NCBI GenBank assembly: GCA_030388825.1
Contig: CP128835.1
Coordinates: forward strand, 3,970,001-4,034,000
DNA from: Rossellomorea sp. AcN35-11
GTDB lineage: Bacteria > Bacillota > Bacilli > Bacillales > Bacillaceae_B
Reading direction: 5' to 3'
Length of the DNA stretch: 64,000 bases
In this document: piece by piece, positions 18,866 through 27,186 of the stretch
How the letters are laid out: each line of letters opens with the position of its first letter
Position numbering within the stretch: position 1 is the first letter of the stretch
Notes under the pieces: generated by a model
The model's database searches: none
What the model saw: the letters and a program-made list of their open reading frames with translations, nothing else
Told to the model about the DNA's origin: nothing
Position numbers and translations under genes: made by a program

Positions 18866-18910
18866 AACAAAAGGGCTGTCCTTAAAGAAAATATCCTTTA
18901 AGGACGGCCC
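18866..18910 (-). terminator. Rho-independent terminator of ygaB
   Basis: Stem CTTTAAGGACGGCCC / GGGCTGTCCTTAAAG (one mismatch), followed on the minus strand by TTTTGTTTT. Confidence 0.88.
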
Positions 18911-19035
18911 GATATTGGTTCGTAAATGGGTTTTTATGATAAGTGGAGATCCTCAATCCCTTCCTTTTCCTGAAGGATTCCTACGCAGGAGATGATGAGA
19001 TTGTGTACCGCCCATGTGAAATCTTAGTTTTTCTA

Positions 19036-19290
19036 CTAAGTGACGCTTTGCTCCTTTTGATAAGATCGTATTACTTCATCTGTTTGATTCTGGAATATTT
19101 TTTGGATTTCTTTCAGTTCCTTCTTCTTTGTAGCGATTTCGCTTTTTATCGATTCAACTTTCGTCAACTCTTGAAGCTGAAGAAGCTCCTCTTCAATTTC
19201 CTGACAACGCTCTATCTCTGCCTGAAGATATAACAACTTATCCATCGTCTCTAACTGCTCTGTGACCAACTCATTAAATCGTTGCTGCAT
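19036..19290 (-). CDS. ygaB: YgaB family coiled-coil protein
   Basis: An 84-residue, charged, wholly helical protein. The stretch ETMDKLLYLQAEIERCQEIEEELLQL followed by KKKELKEIQKIF predicts a coiled coil over most of its length. No signal peptide or membrane segment. Identification as YgaB rests on the conserved start pattern and on position between sspE and ygaC, as in B. subtilis. Function unknown. GGAGTGG lies upstream of the ATG. Confidence 0.85.
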   Translation of the reverse strand: MQQRFNELVTEQLETMDKLLYLQAEIERCQEIEEELLQLQELTKVESIKSEIATKKKELKEIQKIFQNQTDEVIRSYQKEQSVT

Positions 19291-19394
19291 CCTTCAACCA
19301 CTCCTCTAAACAGGCTCTCCTAAAACATTCTCCCTCCCCCTTCCAAACCCTTTGACTACTTCTGTCACAATCCCACCAGTTTTGTCGATGGAGA

Positions 19395-19432
19395 GGGACG
19401 GACCTCCTCTTGTATAAGAGGAGGTCCGTCCC
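19395..19432. repeat. GGGACGGACCTC hairpin, copy 1
   Basis: Perfect 17-bp stem beginning GGGACGGACCTCCTCTT with a 4-nt loop, in the gap between ygaB and sspE. Related arms recur at 23412-23463, 24246-24275 and 52797-52879. Confidence 0.85.
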
Positions 19433-19442
19433 CTTGAAAATG

Positions 19443-19472
19443 AAAAAGCACCCAACCTAATGGGTGCTTTTT
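19443..19472 (-). terminator. Rho-independent terminator of sspE
   Basis: Stem AAAAAGCACCCA / TGGGTGCTTTTT, with T run on the minus strand, just after the sspE stop. Confidence 0.9.
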
Positions 19473-19489
19473 CCGTCAGAACAATTCAA

Positions 19490-19699
19490 TTATTGTTGTT
19501 GTTGACCGTATTTACCAGAAGCTTGCGCTTTGTTAGCTTCTGCTTGTTGGTTTTGTTGCTTCACATGTTGTGCCGCTGTTGTTTCTGAAGCGAACTCAGT
19601 ACCGTATTGTTGTTGTTGAGTCCCTGCAGCTTGAGCGTTTTGTTGTTTCACGTGTTGAACGCTTGTACCAGCTTGAGTTTTGTTTGGTTGTTTTGCCAT
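19490..19699 (-). CDS. sspE: Gamma-type small acid-soluble spore protein SspE
   Basis: Spore amino-acid reserve degraded by GPR protease at germination; gamma-type SASPs do not coat DNA. The 69-residue protein is rich in Gln, Ala and Asn and has the family's internal duplication: HVKQQNAQAAGTQQQQYGTEFAS followed by a second AAQHVKQQNQQA unit, each with a (T/G)EFA-like protease site. ATG 19699 follows GGAGGTGATTACA; the longer frame upstream is not needed. A sigma-G-type promoter precedes it. Position between fabL and ygaB matches B. subtilis. Confidence 0.96.
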   Translation of the reverse strand: MAKQPNKTQAGTSVQHVKQQNAQAAGTQQQQYGTEFASETTAAQHVKQQNQQAEANKAQASGKYGQQQQ

Positions 19700-19720
19700 T
19701 GTAATCACCTCCACGCTTAT

Positions 19721-19750
19721 TAAGATAACCAAGCGTGGATTTCACTATTC
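19721..19750 (-). promoter_or_regulatory. Forespore sigma-G-type promoter of sspE
   Basis: On the minus strand GAATA (19746-19750), an 18-nt spacer and TATCTTA (19721-19727), fitting the sigma-G pattern GHATR-N18-CATNHTA with one -10 mismatch. An 8-bp inverted repeat CCACGCTT / AAGCGTGG (19711-19738) flanks the -10. Confidence 0.75.
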
Positions 19751-19775
19751 GGTAATTTTCAGGAAAAAGATTCCT

Positions 19776-20525
<750 letters not shown>

Positions 20526-20622
20526 TCATCCTTTCGATTTCATTTACCAATTCGACCAGAGCATAATCAGAGACTGACATGCAAACTAATAAGAGTATAT
20601 CAGTAAATTGGAGGAATGAGTT

Positions 20623-20847
20623 ATGTATGTAGGCAGAGATATGACGGAGCTTTCCATGATTCCTAAAAATGAATGGAAGAAAAGCGAGCTGGCTTTCTTT
20701 CATCATTCACTACAACAAATAGTACCCTATTTGAACGCTGAAGGACAATCGATTCACAGGGAAATTGTCGAGGAAATTGAAAACCGAGGTGGATTGAAGC
20801 GCGGTGAAGCAGATTATACTCACGGCACGAAGGTTACTTTCGACTAA
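20623..20847 (+). CDS. yfhS: YfhS family small protein
   Basis: A 74-residue soluble protein, MYVGRDMTELSMIPKNEW at the N-terminus and a Gly/Lys-rich end (RGGLKRGEADYTHGTK). Length, sequence pattern and place between fabL and mutY match B. subtilis YfhS, a protein linked to sporulation. GGAGG precedes the ATG at 7 nt. Molecular role unknown. Confidence 0.88.
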   Translation: MYVGRDMTELSMIPKNEWKKSELAFFHHSLQQIVPYLNAEGQSIHREIVEEIENRGGLKRGEADYTHGTKVTFD

Positions 20848-20849
20848 AA

Positions 20850-20876
20850 AATGAGCAGCCATCACGGCTGCTCTCT
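20850..20876 (+). terminator. Terminator of yfhS, convergent with mutY
   Basis: Stem GAGCAGCC / GGCTGCTC followed by TCTCTTATTT. Confidence 0.75.
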
Positions 20877-20877
20877 C

Positions 20878-21984
20878 TTATTTCTGCACCATTTGTTTTC
20901 CGGTTTCCTTCCAAATTTTCTGATGAGAAACAGGGAAGGCAAATCTCTCTAATTCTTCAGGCGTAACGGCAATAAGATCGCTCCCGTCAAGAGTCGTGCT
21001 TTCTATTGAACCGACATACACTTCAATATCCCAGACGATGTGGGAGAATATGTGCTGTATCTTTGTGACTACTCCGGCTTTTATAGAGAGATCCACCTCA
21101 TATTCCTCCACGATTTGATCGAGGAGCTGATTTCTGCCGCTTCCTGAATTCCCCACTTCAAAATTCGGGAATTCCCATAAATTCGCAAGCAAGCCTTTAT
21201 TCGGGCGTTTATGAATCACGACCCGATCATCTTCTGTAAACAGGACGGCTGCTGCCATATTCAATTTACGGGCAGATTTCTTTTTGGATTTGACTGGAAG
21301 TTCAGCTTGCACACCCTCATGGAATGCCTGACAGTGCTCCCGCACAGGACAAAGTAAACATGATGGGGATGTAGGCGTACAGATGAGAGCACCAAGTTCC
21401 ATCAGTGCCTGATTGAAGAAAGACGGGTTTTCGTGATAAATCAGCGCCCTCACGGCTTCTTCAAATACTTTTCTGGATGAAGGTTTGGCAATGTCGAGCC
21501 AAATAGAGAGAATACGGGAAAAGACCCTCATCACATTTCCATCTACTGCAGGCTCAGGCTTACTGTATGCGATACTTAATATAGCCCCCGCTGTATAAGG
21601 TCCCACCCCTTTGAGGGACGATATCTCTTTAGGTGTGTCAGGAACAATCCCCTCATACTTTTCATGCACTTCTTTTACTGCAGATTGGAGATTTCTTACT
21701 CTGGAATAATAGCCGAGGCCTTCCCAAGCTTTCATCACATCTTCTTCGTCTGCAGTGGCGAGAGCTTCGATTGTAGGAAATTTCTCGATGAATCGGTTAA
21801 AATAAGGGATGACCGTATCAACTCTCGTTTGCTGAAGCATGATTTCAGATACCCACACTTTATAAGGGTCCTGATCCTTTCTCCAAGGAAGGTCCCGCTG
21901 CTCCCTTGTGAACCATGATACTAAATCCTTCTGGAATCCCTCACGGTTAATGGTCTGTAAATGTTGCAATGGCTCTACTATCAA
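20878..21984 (-). CDS. mutY: A/G-specific adenine DNA glycosylase MutY
   Basis: Removes adenine mispaired with 8-oxoguanine. The catalytic HhH-GPD domain shows [14 protein letters not shown], the helix-hairpin-helix [14 protein letters not shown], and the catalytic Asp in AVDGNVMRV. The iron-sulfur loop [17 protein letters not shown] has the C-x6-C-x2-C-x5-C spacing of the 4Fe-4S cluster. The C-terminal NUDIX-like domain (about 230-360), which recognises 8-oxoG, is complete. Length 368 residues. Start is TTG 21984 with GGAGGTACAAAA upstream. Located between yfhS and yfhP as in B. subtilis (yfhQ). Confidence 0.96.
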   Translation of the reverse strand: MIVEPLQHLQTINREGFQKDLVSWFTREQRDLPWRKDQDPYKVWVSEIMLQQTRVDTVIPYFNRFIEKFPTIEALATADEEDVMKAWEGLGYYSRVRNLQSAVKEVHEKYEGIVPDTPKEISSLKGVGPYTAGAILSIAYSKPEPAVDGNVMRVFSRILSIWLDIAKPSSRKVFEEAVRALIYHENPSFFNQALMELGALICTPTSPSCLLCPVREHCQAFHEGVQAELPVKSKKKSARKLNMAAAVLFTEDDRVVIHKRPNKGLLANLWEFPNFEVGNSGSGRNQLLDQIVEEYEVDLSIKAGVVTKIQHIFSHIVWDIEVYVGSIESTTLDGSDLIAVTPEELERFAFPVSHQKIWKETGKQMVQK

Positions 21985-22033
21985 TTTTGTACCTCCAGGA
22001 TGTTAAATGTTACATTTAATAGGGAATAAATAA

Positions 22034-22342
22034 TTAAAGCTGTGTTTTTAAGCAAACCAGGTTTATATCTTTCAATCCTCCACAAATACATTCGTCTAAT
22101 AAACCAAATAATAAATGATGTTGGGATGTCCGTAAACGTTTCAAAACATGGAAATGTGATTCTGTAGGGACAATAAACCGTTCGATGTAACGGTTAGGGT
22201 CGGTTTCAGATCTTTCCCACTGAATATTAAAGGCGTCGTATTGAGGTAATGTCTTTACGATATTCGTCATAATCTGCTTATATTGGGGTTGTAAATGATG
22301 TTTTATTTCATATTCTAAGTATATGTGCAGAGTGTTTTTCAT
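22034..22342 (-). CDS. Conserved hypothetical protein, 102 aa
   Basis: Not confidently assigned. The start MKNTLHIYLEYEIKHH is preceded by AAAGGAG at good distance, so it is probably translated. The alternating pattern of the first 35 residues and the IERFIVPTESHFHVLKRLR stretch resemble a ferredoxin-like alpha/beta sandwich of the dimeric monooxygenase or NIPSNAP kind, but no catalytic residues can be named. The C-terminus has CICGG. It sits immediately upstream of mutY on the same strand and could be cotranscribed with it. Confidence 0.6.
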   Translation of the reverse strand: MKNTLHIYLEYEIKHHLQPQYKQIMTNIVKTLPQYDAFNIQWERSETDPNRYIERFIVPTESHFHVLKRLRTSQHHLLFGLLDECICGGLKDINLVCLKTQL

Positions 22343-22428
22343 TGAAATAAACTCCTTTCAACCTTATCATGTTCAAAAATGATTGTCATAAAGAATTCTT
22401 AGAATAGCGAGCCAAGGGAGGACTTTTT

Positions 22429-23415
22429 TTGGATACAGGCACTCATATTGTCATGGGCTTTGCTCTTGGAGGCTTAGCTACCCTAGATCCCGTTGTCGCT
22501 GAAAGTGCTGCCACTTCTCAAAGTGTGCTGGTGGCAGCTGTCATCGGCTCTCAAATACCAGATATTGATACTGTCTTGAAATTACGCAATAATGCCGTTT
22601 ATATACGTCATCATCGTGGAATCACCCACAGCATCCCGGCCGTCTTTCTATGGCCGCTCTTGATTGTAGCTTGTCTTTATCCCTTTTTCCCAGGTGCAGA
22701 TTTGCTTCATTTATGGATTTGGACATTTGTGGCCGTATTCCTCCATGTATTTGTCGACATTTTCAACGCCTATGGTACCCAGGCCATCAGGCCGATTTCG
22801 TCGAAATGGGTCGCATTAGGGGTCATTAACACATTTGATCCCATCATTTTCGGAATCCATATCGGCGGTTTAGTCCTTTGGGGAATTGGTTTACCACCGG
22901 GAAAGACGTTTTTGGTCATGTATATAGTCATTTTTGCTTATTATGTTTTGAGATTTCAAGTTCAAAAAGCGGTGAAAAATGCTGTGAAACGAAGGATTCC
23001 CGAAGCGGAAAAAATAATCGTTTCACCTACAATCCGGTTTTTCCAATGGCGCCTGGCCATCGTAACGAAGGAACATTATTATGTAGCAAGGGCATTTAGA
23101 CGATCTATTACGATCTTTGATCAATTCGAGCGGGTTCCGATACCCGAAAATCCCGTCATCGATGCAGCGAAGAAAGATAAAAACCTGGCAGCCTTTCTGT
23201 CCTTCTCACCGGTATACCGCTGGGAAGTGGACGAATACGAGGATCATTTCGAAGTGCGATTCATCGATCTGCGCTACAGAAATAATGGACACTACCCCTT
23301 TGTCGCTCTGGTACAGCTCGACAAAGACCTGAATATTGTCAGCTCCTACACAGGATGGGTCTTCAGCGAAGAAAAACTCCGATCAAAAGTAGACATCGAC
23401 ATTCTAATCGACTAA
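22429..23415 (+). CDS. yfhP: YfhP, membrane-bound metal-dependent hydrolase (DUF457/YdjM family)
   Basis: The N-terminus has the family's metal motif: MDTGTHIVMG, then QIPDIDTV and HHRGITHSI, with His and Asp residues that form the DUF457 site. Four to five transmembrane segments cover about residues 75-185; a soluble C-terminal domain of about 130 residues follows. Start is TTG 22429 after AAGGGAGGAC. In B. subtilis YfhP lies beside yfhQ (mutY) and is reported to affect expression of neighbouring genes including sspE; the enzymatic substrate is unknown. The stop codon is the first part of a perfect hairpin. Confidence 0.9.
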   Translation: MDTGTHIVMGFALGGLATLDPVVAESAATSQSVLVAAVIGSQIPDIDTVLKLRNNAVYIRHHRGITHSIPAVFLWPLLIVACLYPFFPGADLLHLWIWTFVAVFLHVFVDIFNAYGTQAIRPISSKWVALGVINTFDPIIFGIHIGGLVLWGIGLPPGKTFLVMYIVIFAYYVLRFQVQKAVKNAVKRRIPEAEKIIVSPTIRFFQWRLAIVTKEHYYVARAFRRSITIFDQFERVPIPENPVIDAAKKDKNLAAFLSFSPVYRWEVDEYEDHFEVRFIDLRYRNNGHYPFVALVQLDKDLNIVSSYTGWVFSEEKLRSKVDIDILID

Positions 23416-23463
23416 AGCAGTGAGGGACGGACCTTAAAAAAGGTCCGTCCCTCACTGCTTTAG
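23412..23463. repeat. GGGACGGACC hairpin, copy 2: bidirectional terminator between yfhP and yfhJ
   Basis: Perfect 24-bp inverted repeat with an AAAA loop; each arm contains GAGGGACGGACCTT. It includes the stop codons of the two convergent genes, so the whole intergenic region is the hairpin. Confidence 0.9.
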
Positions 23464-23735
23464 TGCATTAAACCGTCATCTTCTTTATCATCGATGAGGT
23501 GCTTATATTTCGGATTTTGAGCTGCAAATTCGTGTATTTGTTCTCCGTACGTATTCACCCATTGACGAACGACTTTCTCAGTAACGGCTTTTCCTTTATA
23601 ATCATAACCGGCTTTGGCATAGGTTGCTTCGAAATCCTCCCATACAAGTTCAATCCATGTTCTTGCTTTTTCATACGAGAGTTTATGGTTTTTTTCTATT
23701 AACAATTGAGTTAACTCGTGGAATGTTGACTCCAT
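23460..23735 (-). CDS. yfhJ: WVELL domain protein YfhJ
   Basis: A 91-residue soluble protein. YEKARTWIELVWEDFEATYAKAG is the WVELL-domain core, followed by TEKVVRQWVNTYG and an acidic C-terminus. ATG 23735 (MESTFHELTQ) has AAAGGAGGAGACAAA upstream and fits family length; in-frame residues before it are not supported. Neighbour of sspK as in B. subtilis. Function unknown. Confidence 0.9.
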   Translation of the reverse strand: MESTFHELTQLLIEKNHKLSYEKARTWIELVWEDFEATYAKAGYDYKGKAVTEKVVRQWVNTYGEQIHEFAAQNPKYKHLIDDKEDDGLMH

Positions 23736-23775
23736 TTTGTCTCCTCCTTTTCCATATATTTTGTTTGTGACTTTA

Positions 23776-23805
23776 ACATAATGTTCCCCCCATTCAACCA
23801 TACTA
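23776..23805 (+). promoter_or_regulatory. Forespore sigma-G-type promoter of sspK
   Basis: ACATA (23776-23780), an 18-nt spacer, and a perfect CATACTA (23799-23805), about 80 nt before sspK. Sporulation control of sspK is known in B. subtilis; the -35 has one mismatch. Confidence 0.65.
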
Positions 23806-23885
23806 ACAGTACGTGGTTAAGCTTAGTTGTGAATCTTTGCTTCTTCACGGTATGAGTCAGTAAATCACCTTTTAGGAGGCACATT

Positions 23886-24050
23886 ATGCGAAATAAATCG
23901 ACAGGGTTCCCCAATATGAATAACAACAAATTCGAAGGAGAACCGAGAGCTAAAGCGGAATTTGCATCTAAAAGGGCAAATGGTACCATCAATACCCATC
24001 CTCAAGAACGTATGAAAGCTTCTGGAGAAAGAGATCACGACTCACTTTAA
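23886..24050 (+). CDS. sspK: Small acid-soluble spore protein SspK
   Basis: A 54-residue minor SASP found in the spore core. The sequence contains [18 protein letters not shown] and [15 protein letters not shown], the conserved blocks of SspK. ATG 23886 follows AGGAGGCACATT. It lies next to yfhJ as in B. subtilis. A sigma-G-type promoter is visible upstream. Function beyond being a spore-core protein is unknown. Confidence 0.93.
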   Translation: MRNKSTGFPNMNNNKFEGEPRAKAEFASKRANGTINTHPQERMKASGERDHDSL

Positions 24051-24081
24051 TGAAGTGAAATTTGTCTAGGGGGTAGTCACG

Positions 24082-24240
24082 ATGGCAAACATGAAAAACA
24101 ACTTCTACCGAAATAAGTACAGCAGTCCATTTAATAAGGCATTCTACAATCCCAAGCATGCCCATTCACAAGCAAATGGACACACCACACAAACTCAAGA
24201 CTTAATCATTCTGGAGAACCAGACACGCAAGCGTTCTTAG
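24082..24240 (+). CDS. YpzG family small protein
   Basis: A 52-residue basic protein; NKYSSPFNKAFYNPKHAHSQ, GHTTQTQDLIILENQT and the C-terminal TRKRS match the YpzG family of short sporeformer proteins. AGGGGG precedes the ATG. It begins 31 nt after sspK and could share its forespore promoter, suggesting a spore-associated role (inference). A GGTCCGTC hairpin ends the unit. Confidence 0.82.
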   Translation: MANMKNNFYRNKYSSPFNKAFYNPKHAHSQANGHTTQTQDLIILENQTRKRS

Positions 24241-24245
24241 ATTTA

Positions 24246-24275
24246 AAGAGGTCCGTCCCTCCTGACGGACCTCTT
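24246..24275. repeat. GGACGGACC hairpin, copy 3: bidirectional terminator
   Basis: Stem AAGAGGTCCGTC / GACGGACCTCTT, loop of 6 nt, between the convergent YpzG-like gene and yfhH. Confidence 0.85.
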
Positions 24276-24277
24276 CC

Positions 24278-24604
24278 CTATTTCTTTTCCCCTCTGAGAA
24301 GGGAAATAGGAAGAGCTTCTTCGTTTCCATCCCCGCCAAGGCGGTAGCCCCATGCGAATACCCCATTTAAGTAATCCACTTTGAAGTAAGTTCCTGGGTC
24401 TCCTTCTATGGCATAAATTCCGCCAGGCTTATAGTTATCAGGATCCATTAAATAAGCCTGTGCCATCAAAGCTTTCCTCTCCAACACGGCAAACTCATTC
24501 ACAATCCCCAGCTGTTCAGCTTTCCTCGCCTTTTCTTTCAAAGATGCAATCTCCTGCTTCAACTCATGCTCTGTCATCTCACTATATCTTCTCTCTTGTT
24601 CCAT
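24278..24604 (-). CDS. yfhH: YfhH family protein (DUF1811)
   Basis: A 108-residue soluble protein: an N-terminal helical part YSEMTEHELKQEIASLKEKARKAEQ, then VLERKALMAQAYLMDPDNY, and a small beta domain with FKVDYLNGVFAWGYRL and EALPISLL. These are the conserved blocks of YfhH. AGAGGTGATGA precedes the start. Located between recX and sspK as in B. subtilis, although an SDR gene, a membrane protein gene and repeats now separate it from recX. Function unknown. Confidence 0.92.
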   Translation of the reverse strand: MEQERRYSEMTEHELKQEIASLKEKARKAEQLGIVNEFAVLERKALMAQAYLMDPDNYKPGGIYAIEGDPGTYFKVDYLNGVFAWGYRLGGDGNEEALPISLLRGEKK

Positions 24605-24651
24605 TCTTCATCACCTCTACTAATAGTAGTATAGAGAAAATGATACAATAA

Positions 24652-25070
24652 GAAAAGCGGAGGGGCTTTGCCCAGAGGCGACAAGCATAAGACAAACATG
24701 CCGGAAAGGCGGCCCTTTGCCTTTTTGGCATGTTTGGCTTATGACCTCGAGCCTCTAAGCACCGGAGCTGGACAATAAGAAAAGCGGAAGCGGCTTGGGC
24801 AGACCCGACAAGCATAAGACGGGATGGACGAAAAGGCGCCCTTTGCCTTTTTGGCCGTCACGGCTTATGACCTCGAGGGGCTAGCCGCTGGAGCTGGACA
24901 ATGAAAAGCGGAGGGGCTTTGCCCAGAGGCGACAAGCATAAGATGAACATGCCGGAAAGGCGGCCCTTTGCCTTTTTGGCATGTTTGGCTTATGACCTCG
25001 AGCCTCTAAGCACCGGAGCTGGACGATAAGAAAAGCCGAAGCAGCTCGGGCAGCCCCCGGCAAGCATCCT
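24652..25070 (+). repeat. Tandem array of the ~120-bp palindromic repeat, three full copies and one partial (locus B)
   Basis: Copies at about 24652-24773, 24779-24899, 24903-25024 and a truncated one at 25030-25070. Each full copy runs GAAAAGCGG ... ACAAGCATAAGA ... AAAGGCG-CCCTTTGCCTTTTTGG ... GGCTTATGACCTCGAG ... GGAGCTGGAC and folds on itself. Copies 1 and 3 are nearly identical; copy 2 differs on both arms (for example AGAGGC/GCCTCT against AGACCC/GGGGCT), partly preserving pairing. No target-site duplication or transposase is visible. Same family as 12116-12351. Small reading frames across it are artefacts. Confidence 0.88.
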
Positions 25071-25122
25071 CCATGATCCCATTAAGATCTTTACCATTAT
25101 CATAAGAAAGGATGACATCAAC

Positions 25123-25794
25123 ATGCATACAGCCATCATCACAGGCGGAGGCTCAGGCCTTGGAAAAGAATTGGGGAAACGACTGAGTCGTGAAGGGTAT
25201 CACATCTTCCTGCTTGGTCGGACAGAGAACCGCTTAAAAGAAGCGGCCAATGAAATTGAAAGCGCAGGCGGGCAAGTTTCTTATGCCACATTGGACATTC
25301 GTTCAACTGAGGACATAGATCAATTTGTTGAAGGAGAGCTGAAGGGCGGGCCTGTGAAATTACTCATACATAACGCGGGTGTCGGTTTTTTCGGACCCTT
25401 CAAGGATACAGAAGAGGACGAATTGGTAAGCATGTTCGAAACCAACGCACTAGGTCCGATTCGGTTAACCCGGGCTCTGATAGACAAACTGGATGAAGAC
25501 AGCACTATCATCAACATCATTTCTACTGCCGGTCTGAGAGGAAAGAAAAATGAATCATTGTATGTAGCCAGTAAATTCGCCCTGCGAGGATTTGGTGAAA
25601 GCCTGCAGAAGGAATATGAGGGATCGAACCTTCGTATTGTGAATGCGTATATGGGCGGGATGAATACCCCTTTCTGGGACAAGAGTGATCACATTAGTGA
25701 CCTCTCAAGACTACGCTCCCCTGATGAAGTTGCGGAAATCATCGTCAATAAATACAAAGAAAAAGACGAAATCATCATTGAATCAAAAAAGTAA
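25123..25794 (+). CDS. SDR family NAD(P)-dependent oxidoreductase
   Basis: Classical short-chain dehydrogenase/reductase, 223 residues. The cofactor loop is ITGGGSGLGKELG, the NAG motif is HNAGVGFFG, and the active site shows STAG followed by Tyr and Lys in YVASKFALRG. The RT arginine in LGRTENR suggests NADP(H). Close in layout to the YueD/sepiapterin reductase-like group; substrate not predictable. AAAGGA lies upstream. Not at this place in B. subtilis, so it is an insertion between yfhH and recX beside the repeat array. Confidence 0.88.
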   Translation: MHTAIITGGGSGLGKELGKRLSREGYHIFLLGRTENRLKEAANEIESAGGQVSYATLDIRSTEDIDQFVEGELKGGPVKLLIHNAGVGFFGPFKDTEEDELVSMFETNALGPIRLTRALIDKLDEDSTIINIISTAGLRGKKNESLYVASKFALRGFGESLQKEYEGSNLRIVNAYMGGMNTPFWDKSDHISDLSRLRSPDEVAEIIVNKYKEKDEIIIESKK

Positions 25795-25795
25795 A

Positions 25796-25834
25796 CGTAA
25801 AAGGCAGCCTTCCAATGTGAAGGCTGCCTTTTAC
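25796..25834. terminator. Bidirectional terminator
   Basis: Perfect stem GTAAAAGGCAGCCTTC / GAAGGCTGCCTTTTAC with A and T runs; lies between the convergent SDR and membrane protein genes. Confidence 0.9.
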
Positions 25835-25835
25835 G

Positions 25836-26250
25836 TTATGGAGCGAAAGGAAAGAACATAAAAGCGACGACAAATAATAAGACTGGTACTAAAAAGACAG
25901 CAAAGGCATCCACGACAACCACAAAGGCCATCCACACCCATCGAACGCCATCGGATCTATTGAGGAACTGCCGAATCATACGGATGTTCACCAGGATAAG
26001 AAAAATAGCCATCCCTACCAGAAAAAAAAGGCATCACCCAACTCCCCATGGTTTCGGCATGACCTTGGTTACGCCACTCTTGTTTCCCTAATGAATAGTA
26101 GCCTGTCTGGACTTTAATGATGATCTCACCAAGAATAAAAAGAAGGGACGTACCTGCCACTGCCCCACCTGCATAAAGCTTGAACTTTTTGCTCGTACCG
26201 ATGAGCAGCAGCAAATTCAAGGATGCAAAAAGTATCGTGAAAATCTCCAT
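25836..26250 (-). CDS. Small membrane protein, four TM segments (one frame break)
   Basis: Unrecognised membrane protein. The first 75 residues from MEIFTILFASLNLLLL have two transmembrane segments; the frame then breaks in a run of eight A at 26022-26029. With one base fewer the reading continues PFFLVGMAIFLILVNIRMIR and ends ...FMFFPFAP, giving about 137 residues with two further transmembrane segments and a stop immediately before the shared terminator. Translation of the second part is strongly hydrophobic only in the corrected frame, which supports one intact gene. It lies downstream of recX on the same strand. Function unknown. Confidence 0.65.
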
Positions 26251-26288
26251 CGGCCCACCCCTTTATTATTTTTTCTGCTGGAATACAA

Positions 26289-27095
26289 TCACTCTTCATT
26301 TTCTTTTATTTCTTCAAGCAGCCTGTCAATATCCTCTATGGAGAAACCTTTTCGATACAGAGTTTGTTTCATTTTTTGGTTGTATTCAAACCCTTCATAC
26401 TTTCCACTCAGCTTCCTATGGGCTTTCAATCCTTGATGATAGACAGCATCCCATCTCTCATCATCGTTGCGGTCGGATTCAACTGTCTCCCATACAATTT
26501 TCATGACAGAACCCGGGTATCCTTTTCGCATCAGGTTTTGTTCGATTTTTTGCCTGGCAATCATCTTTGAATCTTTTCGGTATTTTTGAAGAAGTTTCTC
26601 CGTCAGCGCCACCGCTTTGTCTACTTGTTTATCTTCTGTGAATGCTGAGAGTGCCTCTTCAATATATGGGTCGTCCACACCTTTTCTTCTTAATTCACCT
26701 TGGATCCAAGTTGGTCCTTTATCAGAGGTATTCATGTGAGTGCCAACAAAGGCATGGGCGAATTCTAAATCGTTGATGTATTTCATTTCATTTAACTTAT
26801 GGATCACCTCACCGATAATGTCGTCCTCCAGGTCCCCTTCTCGAAGATGATCCCGTATTTCTCTTTCTGTACGCATGCGGTAGGACAGATAATGGATCGC
26901 CTTATTGAATGCCTTTTTCACATCGTCTTCATACTGCAGTTCTGAAATTTCGAGTTCATCGACTTCAAGTCCTTTTCGGAGCTGAAATTTTGCCAACACT
27001 GACTCATCCACACTGAAGGCATATGTTCCATCTATAAATAAATTGTAACGCTCATCGTTTTTCACTTGCTTCGTTATTTTCGTAATCTTACCCAT
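26289..27095 (-). CDS. recX: Recombination regulator RecX
   Basis: Modulates RecA filaments. The all-helical protein has three RecX repeats: SYRMRTEREIRDHL with IIGEVIHKLNEMKYINDLEFA, KGPTWIQGELRRKGVDD, and the C-terminal MKQTLYRKGFSIEDIDRLL. Length 268 residues, normal for bacilli. ATG 27095 has GAGGTGG at correct distance; the GTG at 27104 overlaps that site. Equivalent to yfhG, next to yfhF in B. subtilis. Confidence 0.95.
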   Translation of the reverse strand: MGKITKITKQVKNDERYNLFIDGTYAFSVDESVLAKFQLRKGLEVDELEISELQYEDDVKKAFNKAIHYLSYRMRTEREIRDHLREGDLEDDIIGEVIHKLNEMKYINDLEFAHAFVGTHMNTSDKGPTWIQGELRRKGVDDPYIEEALSAFTEDKQVDKAVALTEKLLQKYRKDSKMIARQKIEQNLMRKGYPGSVMKIVWETVESDRNDDERWDAVYHQGLKAHRKLSGKYEGFEYNQKMKQTLYRKGFSIEDIDRLLEEIKENEE

Positions 27096-27186
27096 TTTTT
27101 CCACCTCATTCTAATCCTAACACATTCAACATATGTTTTTTATTCTGAAGATAGGTAAAATAATAAGTATAACTGGAGGGATGATG

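Noticed and set aside
18956..19015. Possible 20-codon minus-strand frame between ygaB and its terminator
   Set aside because: No ribosome binding site and no recognisable similarity.
24881..25063. Short open frames in the locus B repeat
   Set aside because: Same repeat-derived peptide; a by-product of the palindromic element.
24652..25070. Tandem repeats resembling a CRISPR array
   Set aside because: Units are about 120 bp, palindromic and back to back, with no unique spacers and no cas genes nearby.
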